NCBI GenBank assembly: GCA_963778465.1
Contig: CAVZUK010000002.1
Coordinates: 186,001 to 250,000 of the forward strand
Direction of reading: 5' to 3'
Length of the DNA: 64,000 nt
Source of the DNA: CAVZBW01 sp963778465
GTDB lineage: Bacteria > Actinomycetota > Acidimicrobiia > Acidimicrobiales > RAAP-2
Shown piece after piece: positions 35,068 to 43,244 of this stretch; the stretch's first letter is position 1; each line of letters opens with the position of its first letter. Below the pieces are notes generated by a model that was not told where the DNA came from, searched no databases, and was given only the letters and a program-made list of their open reading frames with translations. Made by a program: the position numbers and the translations under genes.

Positions 35068-36242
35068 AGCAGGGCGCCCTGGATGGGTTGGGAGCTCCCG
35101 CCGACGGTGCCGGTGTCGTCCGCCACCACCTCCTCGATGCCGTAGCGCCACGCGGCTGGTAGCAGGACGACGGTGTCGCCCTCGGTGGCCACGAGGCGGT
35201 GATCCTCCAACAGATCGAGCACCGCGTCGGTCAGCCTTTCCGGGTCCTCGGCGAGCTGCGACCAGTACTTCCTGTGGCTGTTGGCCAGCTCGGTCACGAT
35301 CGCCTCGACGTCGTCGCGGCCGAGCGCGGCCCCGGTAACAACGTCAGATCCGGGCTCCCGGTCGGCAATCGCCTGCGTGAGCAGCAGCAGGGCTGCGTGT
35401 CCGACGGTGCCAGCTCGAGGGAACGCGCTATCGGTCAGGCGGCCGTCCTCGTCGATGACGGCGAGACCTTCGGCGCGTACCTCGATCGTCACGTCGAACA
35501 TCTCGGAGAAGATCGCCACTTCCTCGCTCAGACGGCGCCGCAGTTCGGCCCACTCGGCGCCGTCGAGGTCGCTGCGGTGCAGCACGGGATCCTCCAGCAG
35601 CCGGCAACGCATCCAGGCGCGCGACGTCGCCAGCCGCGCCTCGCTGCGGTCGACGAGCTCGACCGCGGACTCGGCCGTGGCCAGCACCGGCAGGGGAAGC
35701 AGGGCAACGCGGTCGGCGCGGATGCGCAGCACCGCGTCGGCATCCTCGTCGGCGGCGTAGCGGTCGATACGGTCATGCATCTCCTCGGCGAGGCCGTGGT
35801 CCACCATCCACTTCAGCGCAACCACGACGGCGCGCCGATCGGCGGCCTCGTCGGTCAGCGTGACCTCAGCGTCGGTCGCGGCCGAGCGAATTTCATGGAT
35901 CAGGTCGCGCAGGCTGATGACATTCGGTCCTGCCGCCACTGCGGCGAGCGCCAGGGCGAGGAGGGTGTACTCCCGCTGAGTGAGCGGCCGCGAGGCGCTG
36001 CCGACCGTCATCAACGGTCGCCGGTGTGGCACCCACGTGCTCTTGAGCAGGCGGGCCGTGTCGGCCGTGACCTGCAATCGGTATCCGAATCGTTGGGTGA
36101 ACCAGCGGTCGAGGGCGTGCTCGTGGCGGCGGATGAGGGCGAACACGTCGAAATCGCGTTCGGCCAGGACGAGCGGCCGGGCCACCAGGTGCCGACAGGC
36201 GACACGCAGCTCGGCGAGCTGGTGGGTCGAGATGTCGGTCAT
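35064..36242 (-). CDS. jetB: Wadjet type II JetB, DUF2398 subunit
   Basis: A 392-aa protein matching the DUF2398/TIGR02678 family, the KITE-like winged-helix partner of the SMC complex. Typical parts are LRVACRHLVARPLVLAERD near the start, LTQREYTLLALALAAV, the winged-helix stretch ALKWMVDHGLAEEMHDRIDRYA and LAEDPERLTDAVLDLLEDHRLV near the end. It starts 7 bp after the jetA stop and overlaps jetD by 4 nt. Confidence 0.88.
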   Translation of the reverse strand: MTDISTHQLAELRVACRHLVARPLVLAERDFDVFALIRRHEHALDRWFTQRFGYRLQVTADTARLLKSTWVPHRRPLMTVGSASRPLTQREYTLLALALAAVAAGPNVISLRDLIHEIRSAATDAEVTLTDEAADRRAVVVALKWMVDHGLAEEMHDRIDRYAADEDADAVLRIRADRVALLPLPVLATAESAVELVDRSEARLATSRAWMRCRLLEDPVLHRSDLDGAEWAELRRRLSEEVAIFSEMFDVTIEVRAEGLAVIDEDGRLTDSAFPRAGTVGHAALLLLTQAIADREPGSDVVTGAALGRDDVEAIVTELANSHRKYWSQLAEDPERLTDAVLDLLEDHRLVATEGDTVVLLPAAWRYGIEEVVADDTGTVGGSSQPIQGALL

Positions 36243-36249
36243 GCCCGGG

Positions 36250-37779
36250 TCACGACTGGGTCACCCGGTGCACGCTGACGACGAGGTCGTGCAGCACGAG
36301 GCGTCCCTCGGGACACTCGACGACGGTGCTGCGGCCCGGGACCCGGGCGAGGTCGCAGCGCAGGATGCCGGTCCTCGCCGACGCCGACCCCGTGGCGCCG
36401 ACCGGAGCGCGGGCAGTCGCCTGCCCGACCAGATCTCGCAAGGTGACGAAGGCGGGCATGGTCAGCGAAGCGCGTTTGTCGAGTGTCGTACCGGCCCACG
36501 TCAGGATCTCCTCGACTACCCGCCCCGAGTCGGCCCGCTCGCGCTCGCGGCGCCGGCTCAGCAGCTCGCGCTCGGCCGACCGGTCCCGGATCGGGCTGGC
36601 CCGCCCGCGCTGCGTAGTGTCGCCACGCTCGCGCATCGATACGGGCACCCGCGCCCGCGGCGCGCTTGCCCACGACGTCGTGGTGGCTACCGGGTCGTCG
36701 CCGTCGGCGGCGAGCATGCCGAGGTGGCGCCAGCTCCCGAGGCCGAACGCACCAGCGGCCAGCTGGTGGACCTCGGCGGTGGACTCGGCCCGGTCGAAGT
36801 AGCCGGCCAGGCGGACGAGGTCGGCGCGCCGCGAGGTCGCGCCGAGCCCGACGCGCGACAAGCGGGTGAGGTTCGCCGTGAGGGTGCGCACGGCGGCCAG
36901 CGCTTGCCGGGTGAGCTGGTCGAGGCGGGCCGGGCGTCCGGGGGCGGCCACGAACCACATCGCAAGGTGCTCCCAGTCTTCGGCGCTGGTGCCGGGTTGG
37001 CGCCGCACGGCCACCTGGTCGGCGAGCCCGGCCGCATCGACACGAGACGCAAGCCCGGTGCGCATGACGCCGACCATCGGGCCGACAACCGGCAGGATGC
37101 CCTCGAGCAGGCGACCGATGGGCCTGGCCATGCGCTCGATCTCGGTGAGCTGCTCGCCCACGTAGTCGACGAGCACGCCGGCGAGGAACTGCACCGCGTC
37201 GGCGTCGAGGTCGTAGCGGCTCTGCCACTGGTTGAGCTCGGCGAAGAACTGGGTCAGCTCCGTGGTGAAGCGCTCGTGCACGTCGAAGGCGGTGCGGGCG
37301 GCGTCGACCAGGCGCGTTGGCGGTCCGACGAAGCGGCTCTCGACGTCTTCGGCGACCGTCGTCAGTGCCCGGAGAAGCTCGCGCAGGCGTCCTGCCTGCA
37401 CGTCGCCGACCTCGTCGGCGCCGGCGAGCAGCCGCTCGACCGCCTCGTAGACCTCCTGGCCCGGCCGGGTGATGAGGTAGCGATTGCGCCGCCGGTAGTA
37501 GTCGTCGAGGCTCGTAGGGTTGCCGACCGACGACGACACCGTGAGGTTCCCCCACTGGCGCAGCCGTTCGAGGCGGTCGGGCACCACTGCTGGGTCGACA
37601 CCAGCGTCGACGACGGCGGTGGCGACCTCCTCCGGGGTGAACTCCGTGAAGAACGTGCCGGTGAACACCGCGAGGATCGCACGGTACTCGCGCCACTCGT
37701 CGCCGCCGAGGTAACGGAACAGCGCCCGCGCCGTGGCAGCGACCTTCTCGTCCGCGTGGGCGTCAATGTCCGGGCTCAT
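36250..37779 (-). CDS. jetA: Wadjet type II JetA, DUF2397 kleisin-like subunit
   Basis: A 509-aa protein of the DUF2397/TIGR02677 family. It begins with the characteristic ATARALFRYLGGDEWREYRAIL and has a winged-helix region (VPDRLERLRQWGNL) followed by a long helical body. It is the kleisin-like subunit bridging the SMC heads. ATG 37779 overlaps the jetC stop (ATGA), so subunit levels are coupled. In the usual published order jetA comes first; here it follows jetC. Confidence 0.88.
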   Translation of the reverse strand: MSPDIDAHADEKVAATARALFRYLGGDEWREYRAILAVFTGTFFTEFTPEEVATAVVDAGVDPAVVPDRLERLRQWGNLTVSSSVGNPTSLDDYYRRRNRYLITRPGQEVYEAVERLLAGADEVGDVQAGRLRELLRALTTVAEDVESRFVGPPTRLVDAARTAFDVHERFTTELTQFFAELNQWQSRYDLDADAVQFLAGVLVDYVGEQLTEIERMARPIGRLLEGILPVVGPMVGVMRTGLASRVDAAGLADQVAVRRQPGTSAEDWEHLAMWFVAAPGRPARLDQLTRQALAAVRTLTANLTRLSRVGLGATSRRADLVRLAGYFDRAESTAEVHQLAAGAFGLGSWRHLGMLAADGDDPVATTTSWASAPRARVPVSMRERGDTTQRGRASPIRDRSAERELLSRRRERERADSGRVVEEILTWAGTTLDKRASLTMPAFVTLRDLVGQATARAPVGATGSASARTGILRCDLARVPGRSTVVECPEGRLVLHDLVVSVHRVTQS

Positions 37780-40700
37780 CGTGAAGTCATCCGCTCGAGG
37801 GTGCGGCCGTCCCAGCGGTAGTGCTCCAGCAGGATCACCCCCGCGGCGGCGTCGCGGATCACCTCGACGATCGCCAACTCGGGCACGGAGGCGTGGGTGC
37901 CCCAGAGGCGCTCACTCGTGGCGATGACGTCGAGGTCGAGGTCGACGAGCAGGCCGAACAGCTTGGCGTGGTTGTCCTCGGAGACCTTGGCGAAGGCGTC
38001 GTCGAGGAGCACGAAACGCGGGATGCCGATGGGCGCCTCGCCGGGTGCCGACGCGGCCGCGGCGAGCGCGTCGCAGGAGGCGGCCACCGCGGCGAACAGC
38101 GGGAGGTAGGTAACCAGCTTCTTCTCGCCCTCCGACAGCTGGGTGCGCCGACCAAGCACGGTCTCGCGATCGCTGCGCTGGACGATCACCCGCAGCTCGT
38201 GCCACTGCTTGTAGTCGAGCGTGGTGGAGATGAGCTGGCGGTAGGGCACGTCGGGCTGCAGGCGGCGGGCCTCGTCGAGCCGGGCCGATAGGAGCTGGCG
38301 CAGCTCGCGTTCGTCGTCGTCGGTGCGCAGATCGGGCACGATGGTGAGCAGGTCGACCATCCGTGCCGTCTCGGGTTCCAGCTCGGGCGAGCGGCGCCAG
38401 CGCAGCCGCACCCCGATCTCGTGGGAGGTGCGCACCGTGGCGAGGCGCTCGTTCATCAGCTCCACGAGCGCACCGGCGCCGTATGCCTTCTCCGCGATCT
38501 CGCGGGCGATCAGCCCTTGGAGCAGCTCCCGCAGGGCGGCGGCCTGTTTGGCGTTGAGCAGGCCGGCGAGCTGGTGGTGCTGGGTGGCGATCGAGCGGGC
38601 CGCCGCCGGGAGAGCGGCGCGGCCAGTCGGGCCGTTGACCTCGATGGTGAGCGGCAGCAGCGGGTCGGCCTGGCGGACCTCGGCGTCCCAGCCGGCGCCG
38701 AGTGCATCGCGCCGACCCCGGAGGGACTGGTGGACGCCGTCGGCCCCGGGCGCGCCGGGGGATCTCGGCGGGAGCACGGAAGCGAGGTCGGCGACGAACG
38801 CGTCGAGCCCGGCCGCGCCGGTTTCGGCGGACACCGGGGGCGTGGCGACCATGTCGTCGTCGCCGGCGACCGCGTCGAACACGCCCGGGAGACCGACGAC
38901 CGTGACGATTCGGCACCGCTCGGCTTCGCAGCGTTCCTCGGCACTGTCGCGCTGGTCGGCGACGGCGCTCAGCTCGGCGTTCGCCGTGGCCCGCGCACCG
39001 ATCGCGGCCCCATGCGCATTGCGGCCGGTCGTGAGGTCGCGCTCGACCGACTGCAGATCGGCCTGGCACTGCTCGATCGTGCCAACTACCTCGGCGTATT
39101 CGACTCCAATGGCGTCCTCGATCGTCGCCAACCGGGCCCGCTGCTGGTCGCGCTCGGTACTCACGGCATGGAGTGCCTCTCGCTCGGCCGAGCCCGCCTC
39201 GAGCGCGGTGCGCCAGTCGCCGGTCCGGCCGATCCACGCCTCGATCGAGCGGTTGAGCGCTTGAGCCCGGCCAGCGGTGTCAGCGGTGAGCCGGCCCAGG
39301 TCGGCCAGCTCGCGCCCGAAGCGCTCCAGGCCATCACGGTCGGCGGGAAGGCCCAACGTCGTGGCGACACGGTGCAGTTCGCTCGCCGCGGCGGCGGCGG
39401 CGGCATCGGAGCGAGCGCGGTGCTCGGTTGCGTCGAGGCGCAGGACCTCGGCGTCGGTCGCCGCAGCATCGGCGGTGAGGTAGGTGGCCCGGGCGGCGTG
39501 GATGGGTCCGGTTACCGGCAACCGCGAACGCAGCGCCCGGGCTGCGTCGCGCATCACCGTTTCCGTCTCCTGCGCCCGGCGCGCTGCGGCAGTGGCGAGG
39601 ACCGCGGCGTCGAGCTGCGCGGCCGCCTCGCGGCGGGCTCGTTCCAACGCCGCGCGCCGGGCGGTGACGCCGACGTGCACCGCGACGTCCTTGGTATGCC
39701 GGCCACGGAGCCCACCGAGGCGGAAGGACCCGTCGACCGCGATTGCCGTCGGCGCACTGGCATCGACGTCGTGGGAGATCGACTCCAGCAGCTTGGCGAC
39801 GTGGCCCGGATCGACCTGGCCGATGAGGTGCTCGGGCACGGTGACGGTCAGCAAGTCGCTGAGCGGGGAGGCGACGCCGCCGCTCGCCACAGCGACGAGA
39901 TCACCGGAGGTGAGCCGGGCCGACCCGTCGGCGCTGACCCGTGCCGACAGCAATCCCGACGCTTCGAGTGCGGCCTCGAGCGGCGCGTGGAACGCCGGGT
40001 CGAGACCCGGCGCGAAGTCGACGAGGTCGGCAAGGCGGTGGTCGGTAGCGGCCTGCCAACTGAGCCGTGGTGGGTCGGGCTCCGAGCGTGCCGCCAGCTC
40101 GGCGACCCGAGCGCGGACCTCGGCTTCGGTGCCGCTGGCCTTCTGCAGCTCGCTCGTTGCCGCCGCGAGCCTGCTCTCGATCACCTCGAGGATCGCCTCG
40201 ATGTTGGCGAGGCGTTGGGCGCGGGCCGCGTCCTCGGCGCTGTCGTCCGCGTCCGGCAGCTCGTCGAGGGCTACTGCCGCAACGGTGTGGCCGGCGGTGG
40301 CAGCCTGCCCGCCCAGCTCCGCATCCCACGCCGCGACCTGGCCGCGCCAGGCCGAGCGTGCCTCGGCGAGGGCGGCCAACGCGCCGTCGCGGGCCCGGGC
40401 CGCGGCAGTGGCGCGCTCGGCGGCGGCGGCGAGGTTCCGGTCCGCGTCGCGCAGATCCCGCTCGGCGTCGTCGGTGAGGCGCTGCCGACGGGCAACCTCG
40501 TTGACATCGAGCCGCCGGCTCAATGTAGAGGTGTCGACCCGGCGCAGGCCGGCGACGATGGCGCCGGGCTCGAAGGGCTCGGCGGGTTCAGCGGGTTCAG
40601 CGGCCTCGACGCCTTCGAGCGGTCGCTCGGCGACTGCGACGATGCCAGGGCCGGGCTCGGTCAGCCCGAGCGCCGCGACCGTCCCGGTGACGGCGGTGAG

Positions 40701-41858
40701 CGCCTCGTTGAGGCGGGCGGTGTCGTCGCGGCCGCGCCGCTGCGCGCCCAGCAATCGGACGGCCGCGTCCGCCGCGGCCAGTTCCGCCCGTTCGGCCCGC
40801 TGCCGGGCGGCGTCGGTGTCGCGTTCGAGCGTGTGCACCAGCTCCCGCAGCCCGCCGAGCTGCTGGCCCGCCTGGTAGGCCGAGGACTCCTTGAGCGCGC
40901 CGATCTCGGCACGCAACGTCCGCTCGGCGTCGGTGAGCCGTTCGACCTTGGCGTCGAGACGGTCGACCTCGGCGGCGGCTTCCACCAGACGACGGCGCGC
41001 CATGTCGAGCTTGCGCCCGAGGCCATGGGACTCGGCGACCGCGGCGCGGGCCGTGTCGAGTCGGCCGTGCAGGTCGTCGGCGCAGTACGCGCGATAGATG
41101 GCCAGCAGACCGTCTACCGCATCGCGGGTGCGGGCCAGCTCGGCGACGTTGCGGCGGTGGTCGTCGAGGTCGTCGAGCGGCTGCGCGGCCTCGGCGAGCG
41201 CTTGCTCGGAGAGCTTCGGCAGCGCGTCGCGGAGATGGTCGGGCAAGTCGACGTCGATGCGGTCGCCGACCCTCGGGTTGCGCACGACGTTGATCAGCCC
41301 GATGTGCTGGTCGATCGACACCCCGGCGAAGAGTCGGCGCTCGACCTCGGCCCGGTAGTCACGACGCCGGCCGTCGGAGAACACCTCCTCGCCGTCGAGC
41401 TGTGCCCGCAGCGCGTCGGCCGAGAGCGCGGTGCCGCCCTCTGCGAGGTGGAGGTCGATGCCCGCCCGGCGCTCGGTGACGAACCACCACGTCGTCACGG
41501 TGTCGGACTGCCGGTTGGCCTTGATCCCGCATCCGCACGTCAGGTGGCGGCCGACCCGCTCGAACTCGATCCACAGGTATCCGACGGGCTGCGGGTCTGA
41601 GCGGTCGGCGAGCATCCACGACTTGAGGATTCCCACCTGCTCTCCGGCTGCGTCGATACGGCCCTGGCGCGCAGTCAGCAAGAATGGCAGCAGCATGTTC
41701 ATCGCGGTCGACTTGCCCGAGCCGTTGACGCCGCGCAGCAGCAGGCGTCCGCCGCCGAACTCCAGCACTTCGTGCTCGTACTGGTAGACGTTGACGATCC
41801 CGGCGCGGGACAGCCGCCACCTGCCCGGGCGTTCGTTGCGGGCACTCGTCGCACTCAC
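37776..41858 (-). CDS. jetC: Wadjet type II JetC, SMC-like ATPase (TIGR02680 type)
   Basis: A 1360-aa MukB-like SMC protein. The N-terminal head has Walker A in LLLRGVNGSGKSTAMNMLLP. A very long Ala/Arg/Glu/Asp-rich coiled coil runs from about residue 270 to 1050, with a hinge-like globular part in the middle. The C-terminal head carries the signature RTQLSEGEKKLVTYLPLF and Walker B RFVLLDDAFAKVSEDN. GTG 41858 (VSATSARNERPGRWRLSRAG) was chosen because the family N-terminus begins there; the open frame continues upstream without similarity. It extrudes DNA loops to recognise small circular plasmids. Confidence 0.92.
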   Translation of the reverse strand: MSATSARNERPGRWRLSRAGIVNVYQYEHEVLEFGGGRLLLRGVNGSGKSTAMNMLLPFLLTARQGRIDAAGEQVGILKSWMLADRSDPQPVGYLWIEFERVGRHLTCGCGIKANRQSDTVTTWWFVTERRAGIDLHLAEGGTALSADALRAQLDGEEVFSDGRRRDYRAEVERRLFAGVSIDQHIGLINVVRNPRVGDRIDVDLPDHLRDALPKLSEQALAEAAQPLDDLDDHRRNVAELARTRDAVDGLLAIYRAYCADDLHGRLDTARAAVAESHGLGRKLDMARRRLVEAAAEVDRLDAKVERLTDAERTLRAEIGALKESSAYQAGQQLGGLRELVHTLERDTDAARQRAERAELAAADAAVRLLGAQRRGRDDTARLNEALTAVTGTVAALGLTEPGPGIVAVAERPLEGVEAAEPAEPAEPFEPGAIVAGLRRVDTSTLSRRLDVNEVARRQRLTDDAERDLRDADRNLAAAAERATAAARARDGALAALAEARSAWRGQVAAWDAELGGQAATAGHTVAAVALDELPDADDSAEDAARAQRLANIEAILEVIESRLAAATSELQKASGTEAEVRARVAELAARSEPDPPRLSWQAATDHRLADLVDFAPGLDPAFHAPLEAALEASGLLSARVSADGSARLTSGDLVAVASGGVASPLSDLLTVTVPEHLIGQVDPGHVAKLLESISHDVDASAPTAIAVDGSFRLGGLRGRHTKDVAVHVGVTARRAALERARREAAAQLDAAVLATAAARRAQETETVMRDAARALRSRLPVTGPIHAARATYLTADAAATDAEVLRLDATEHRARSDAAAAAAASELHRVATTLGLPADRDGLERFGRELADLGRLTADTAGRAQALNRSIEAWIGRTGDWRTALEAGSAEREALHAVSTERDQQRARLATIEDAIGVEYAEVVGTIEQCQADLQSVERDLTTGRNAHGAAIGARATANAELSAVADQRDSAEERCEAERCRIVTVVGLPGVFDAVAGDDDMVATPPVSAETGAAGLDAFVADLASVLPPRSPGAPGADGVHQSLRGRRDALGAGWDAEVRQADPLLPLTIEVNGPTGRAALPAAARSIATQHHQLAGLLNAKQAAALRELLQGLIAREIAEKAYGAGALVELMNERLATVRTSHEIGVRLRWRRSPELEPETARMVDLLTIVPDLRTDDDERELRQLLSARLDEARRLQPDVPYRQLISTTLDYKQWHELRVIVQRSDRETVLGRRTQLSEGEKKLVTYLPLFAAVAASCDALAAAASAPGEAPIGIPRFVLLDDAFAKVSEDNHAKLFGLLVDLDLDVIATSERLWGTHASVPELAIVEVIRDAAAGVILLEHYRWDGRTLERMTSR

Positions 41859-41937
41859 TCCCGACGACAGTAACTGGTGGCTGCAACGTAGCCGGGCTGC
41901 CGAGGAGCGCAGCTCCGGACCAGTGCGGTCCTGCCAG

Positions 41938-42120
41938 CTATTCCCGTTGGGACGAGTAGAGAGAGAAGCGTCGGGAGCCGACCACCGAGCCGCGGGCGGG
42001 CGACGAGCGGACCTCGCGTTGGGCCAGCTCATCTATGGCCTGTGCACCGAGCCCGGACTCGGCATCCTTGGGTCCGCCCAACTCCCAGTACGTGGCGCTG
42101 GGCTCGAAGCCCAGCTTCAC
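41938..42120 (-). CDS. possible small ORF between Wadjet and brnTA
   Basis: A 60-codon frame, GTG start at 42120, reading KLGFEPSATYWELGGPKDAE and then helical sequence. The open frame with protein-like composition also extends upstream to about 42165. I do not recognise it; it may be a gene remnant. Nothing else is seen in the 300 bp between jetC and brnT apart from the brn operator. Confidence 0.25.
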   Translation of the reverse strand: MKLGFEPSATYWELGGPKDAESGLGAQAIDELAQREVRSSPARGSVVGSRRFSLYSSQRE

Positions 42121-42157
42121 GAGTGTTGGGGCAGCTCGGCCACCCGGAGCCTTGAGA

Positions 42158-42174
42158 GGTATAGTTTCTATACC
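42158..42174 (+). promoter_or_regulatory. brnTA operator palindrome
   Basis: A perfect inverted repeat GGTATAG-TTT-CTATACC, ending 8 bp before the brnT start. It is AT-rich and overlaps a plausible -10 box. Autorepression by the BrnA ribbon-helix-helix protein, alone or with BrnT, is the known mode in this family. Confidence 0.8.
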
Positions 42175-42182
42175 ATGATCCC

Positions 42183-42452
42183 GTGGAGTTCGAGTTCGAT
42201 CCGAACAAGAGTGCGGCCAACAGGGCCAAGCACGGGATCGACTTCGTGCAGGCGCGGGCCCTGTGGGACGACTCAGGTCGTGTCGAGGTGCCAGCCCGTA
42301 CGGTCGGCGAGCCGCGGTCGCTGGTGGTGGGTCGAATCGCCGATCTGCACTGGTCGGCCGTCGTCACGTACCGGGACCAACGTGTCCGGGTCATCTCGGT
42401 GCGGCGCTCACGGCCAGAGGAGGTGAGCCTCTATGAAGGAGATGACGACTGA
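42183..42452 (+). CDS. brnT: BrnT-family ribonuclease toxin
   Basis: An 89-aa RelE-like toxin: MEFEFDPNKSAANRAKHGIDF at the start, then FVQARALWDDSGRVEVPAR, WSAVVTYRDQRVRVISVRRSRPEEVSLYE. All are typical of BrnT, which cleaves RNA and stops translation. GTG 42183 lies just after the palindromic operator. It overlaps brnA by 20 bp, toxin first, the usual order for this family. Confidence 0.9.
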   Translation: MEFEFDPNKSAANRAKHGIDFVQARALWDDSGRVEVPARTVGEPRSLVVGRIADLHWSAVVTYRDQRVRVISVRRSRPEEVSLYEGDDD

Positions 42453-42678
42453 GGAGTTCGACGAACGCTTCGATGCGGGCGAGGACGTGAGTAGCGTCCT
42501 CGACGCTGCCGCTGTCCGACGGCCGGGATTGGAGCAAAGACGGGTGAACGTCGACTTCCCCACGTGGATGATCGAGGCACTCGACCGAGAGGCGAAGCGT
42601 CTTGGGGTGACCCGCCAGTCGGTGATCAAGGTATGGATTGCCGAGCGACTCGAGCAGCAACGAACGAGTGCCGCATGA
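42433..42678 (+). CDS. brnA: BrnA-family antitoxin, ribbon-helix-helix
   Basis: An 81-aa antitoxin. The N-terminal helix TTEEFDERFDAGEDVSSVLD wraps the toxin and the C-terminal ribbon-helix-helix RVNVDFPTWMIEALDREAKRLGVTRQSVIKVWIAERLE binds DNA. ATG 42433 was chosen (MKEMTTEEF). By family it neutralises BrnT and represses the operon through the palindrome at 42158-42174. Confidence 0.9.
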   Translation: MKEMTTEEFDERFDAGEDVSSVLDAAAVRRPGLEQRRVNVDFPTWMIEALDREAKRLGVTRQSVIKVWIAERLEQQRTSAA

Positions 42679-42865
42679 TAGCTGACTACTGACCTCTTCC
42701 ACCCTGAAGGTCGGGGGTTTCTCGGGAAAGATCACCGACTATGCCGTGATGCTTCAGGACAGCGGCTATCACTGCATAGGGCACGATGTTCGTTACGAGC
42801 CGCTTCATCGGGTACGTAATCCAGCGGTAGAACCTACGTTCCTGATCCCCGCCACTAGCAGGCGC

Positions 42866-42927
42866 TCGAAAGGGTCGCCGAAGCGTTATCGAAAGCCCCG
42901 GTCCCGGCCGGATCCGGGGGTCTTTCG
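42866..42927 (+). repeat. 62-bp dispersed hairpin repeat, copy A
   Basis: Begins TCGAAAGGGTCGCCGAAGCG and ends GGTCTTTCG. Its ends can pair (CGAAAGGGTC with GGTCTTTCG). Copy B is at 51609-51670, same length and roughly 80 percent identical by eye. Confidence 0.7.
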
Positions 42928-43118
42928 CGAACTTCGGCGAAGTCACAGGTCGGCGGCTTCTGTCCGACGGCGTCTTTCGGCATTTGTTGAGACGCCTCCC
43001 GCCAGACCACCCTCCGCGTAAACATGATTGGGGTTGGTGGGTCGCTGGCGCAGGGACTCATCGTTGACGACGTGTTGGTCAGCCTGGTGCAAGGGCCGGG
43101 GACCGCCTGTGACCTGCC

Positions 43119-43154
43119 CGATGTATCTCGGGATCTTGGTCCCGAGATACATCG
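43119..43154. repeat. perfect 15-bp inverted repeat with 6-nt loop
   Basis: CGATGTATCTCGGGA (43119-43133) and TCCCGAGATACATCG (43140-43154) around TCTTGG. It lies about 90 bp beyond the stop of the convergent ABC permease gene. It could be a terminator, an operator or the scar of a mobile element. Confidence 0.85.
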
Positions 43155-43244
43155 CTGTGGTCCGCTGGCACCTCGTCGCTCCGCTTGTAGTTCCGGGTCT
43201 CTCGCACCTCAGCGGCAAGACATATCGCTGTCCCAGGCTCGATA

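Larger units (their letters stand above)
42679..43244. other. gene-free stretch with repeats and a hairpin
   Basis: 566 bp with several short overlapping frames but none that looks like a protein. It holds GAAGGTCGGGGGTTTCTCGG at 42706, the fifth TGCATAGGGCA copy at 42773, one copy of the 62-bp dispersed repeat at 42866 and a perfect 15-bp hairpin at 43119. It looks like the far edge of the acquired region. Confidence 0.55.

Noticed and set aside
38421..41600. Plus-strand reading frame of over 1000 codons opposite jetC
   Set aside because: High-GC antisense shadow; the minus strand carries the SMC Walker A, signature and Walker B motifs.
25690..43244. Intact integrative element or prophage between the tRNA and 43.2 kb
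   Set aside because: No integrase, relaxase, replication or structural phage gene was found; only boundary-like motifs support past integration.
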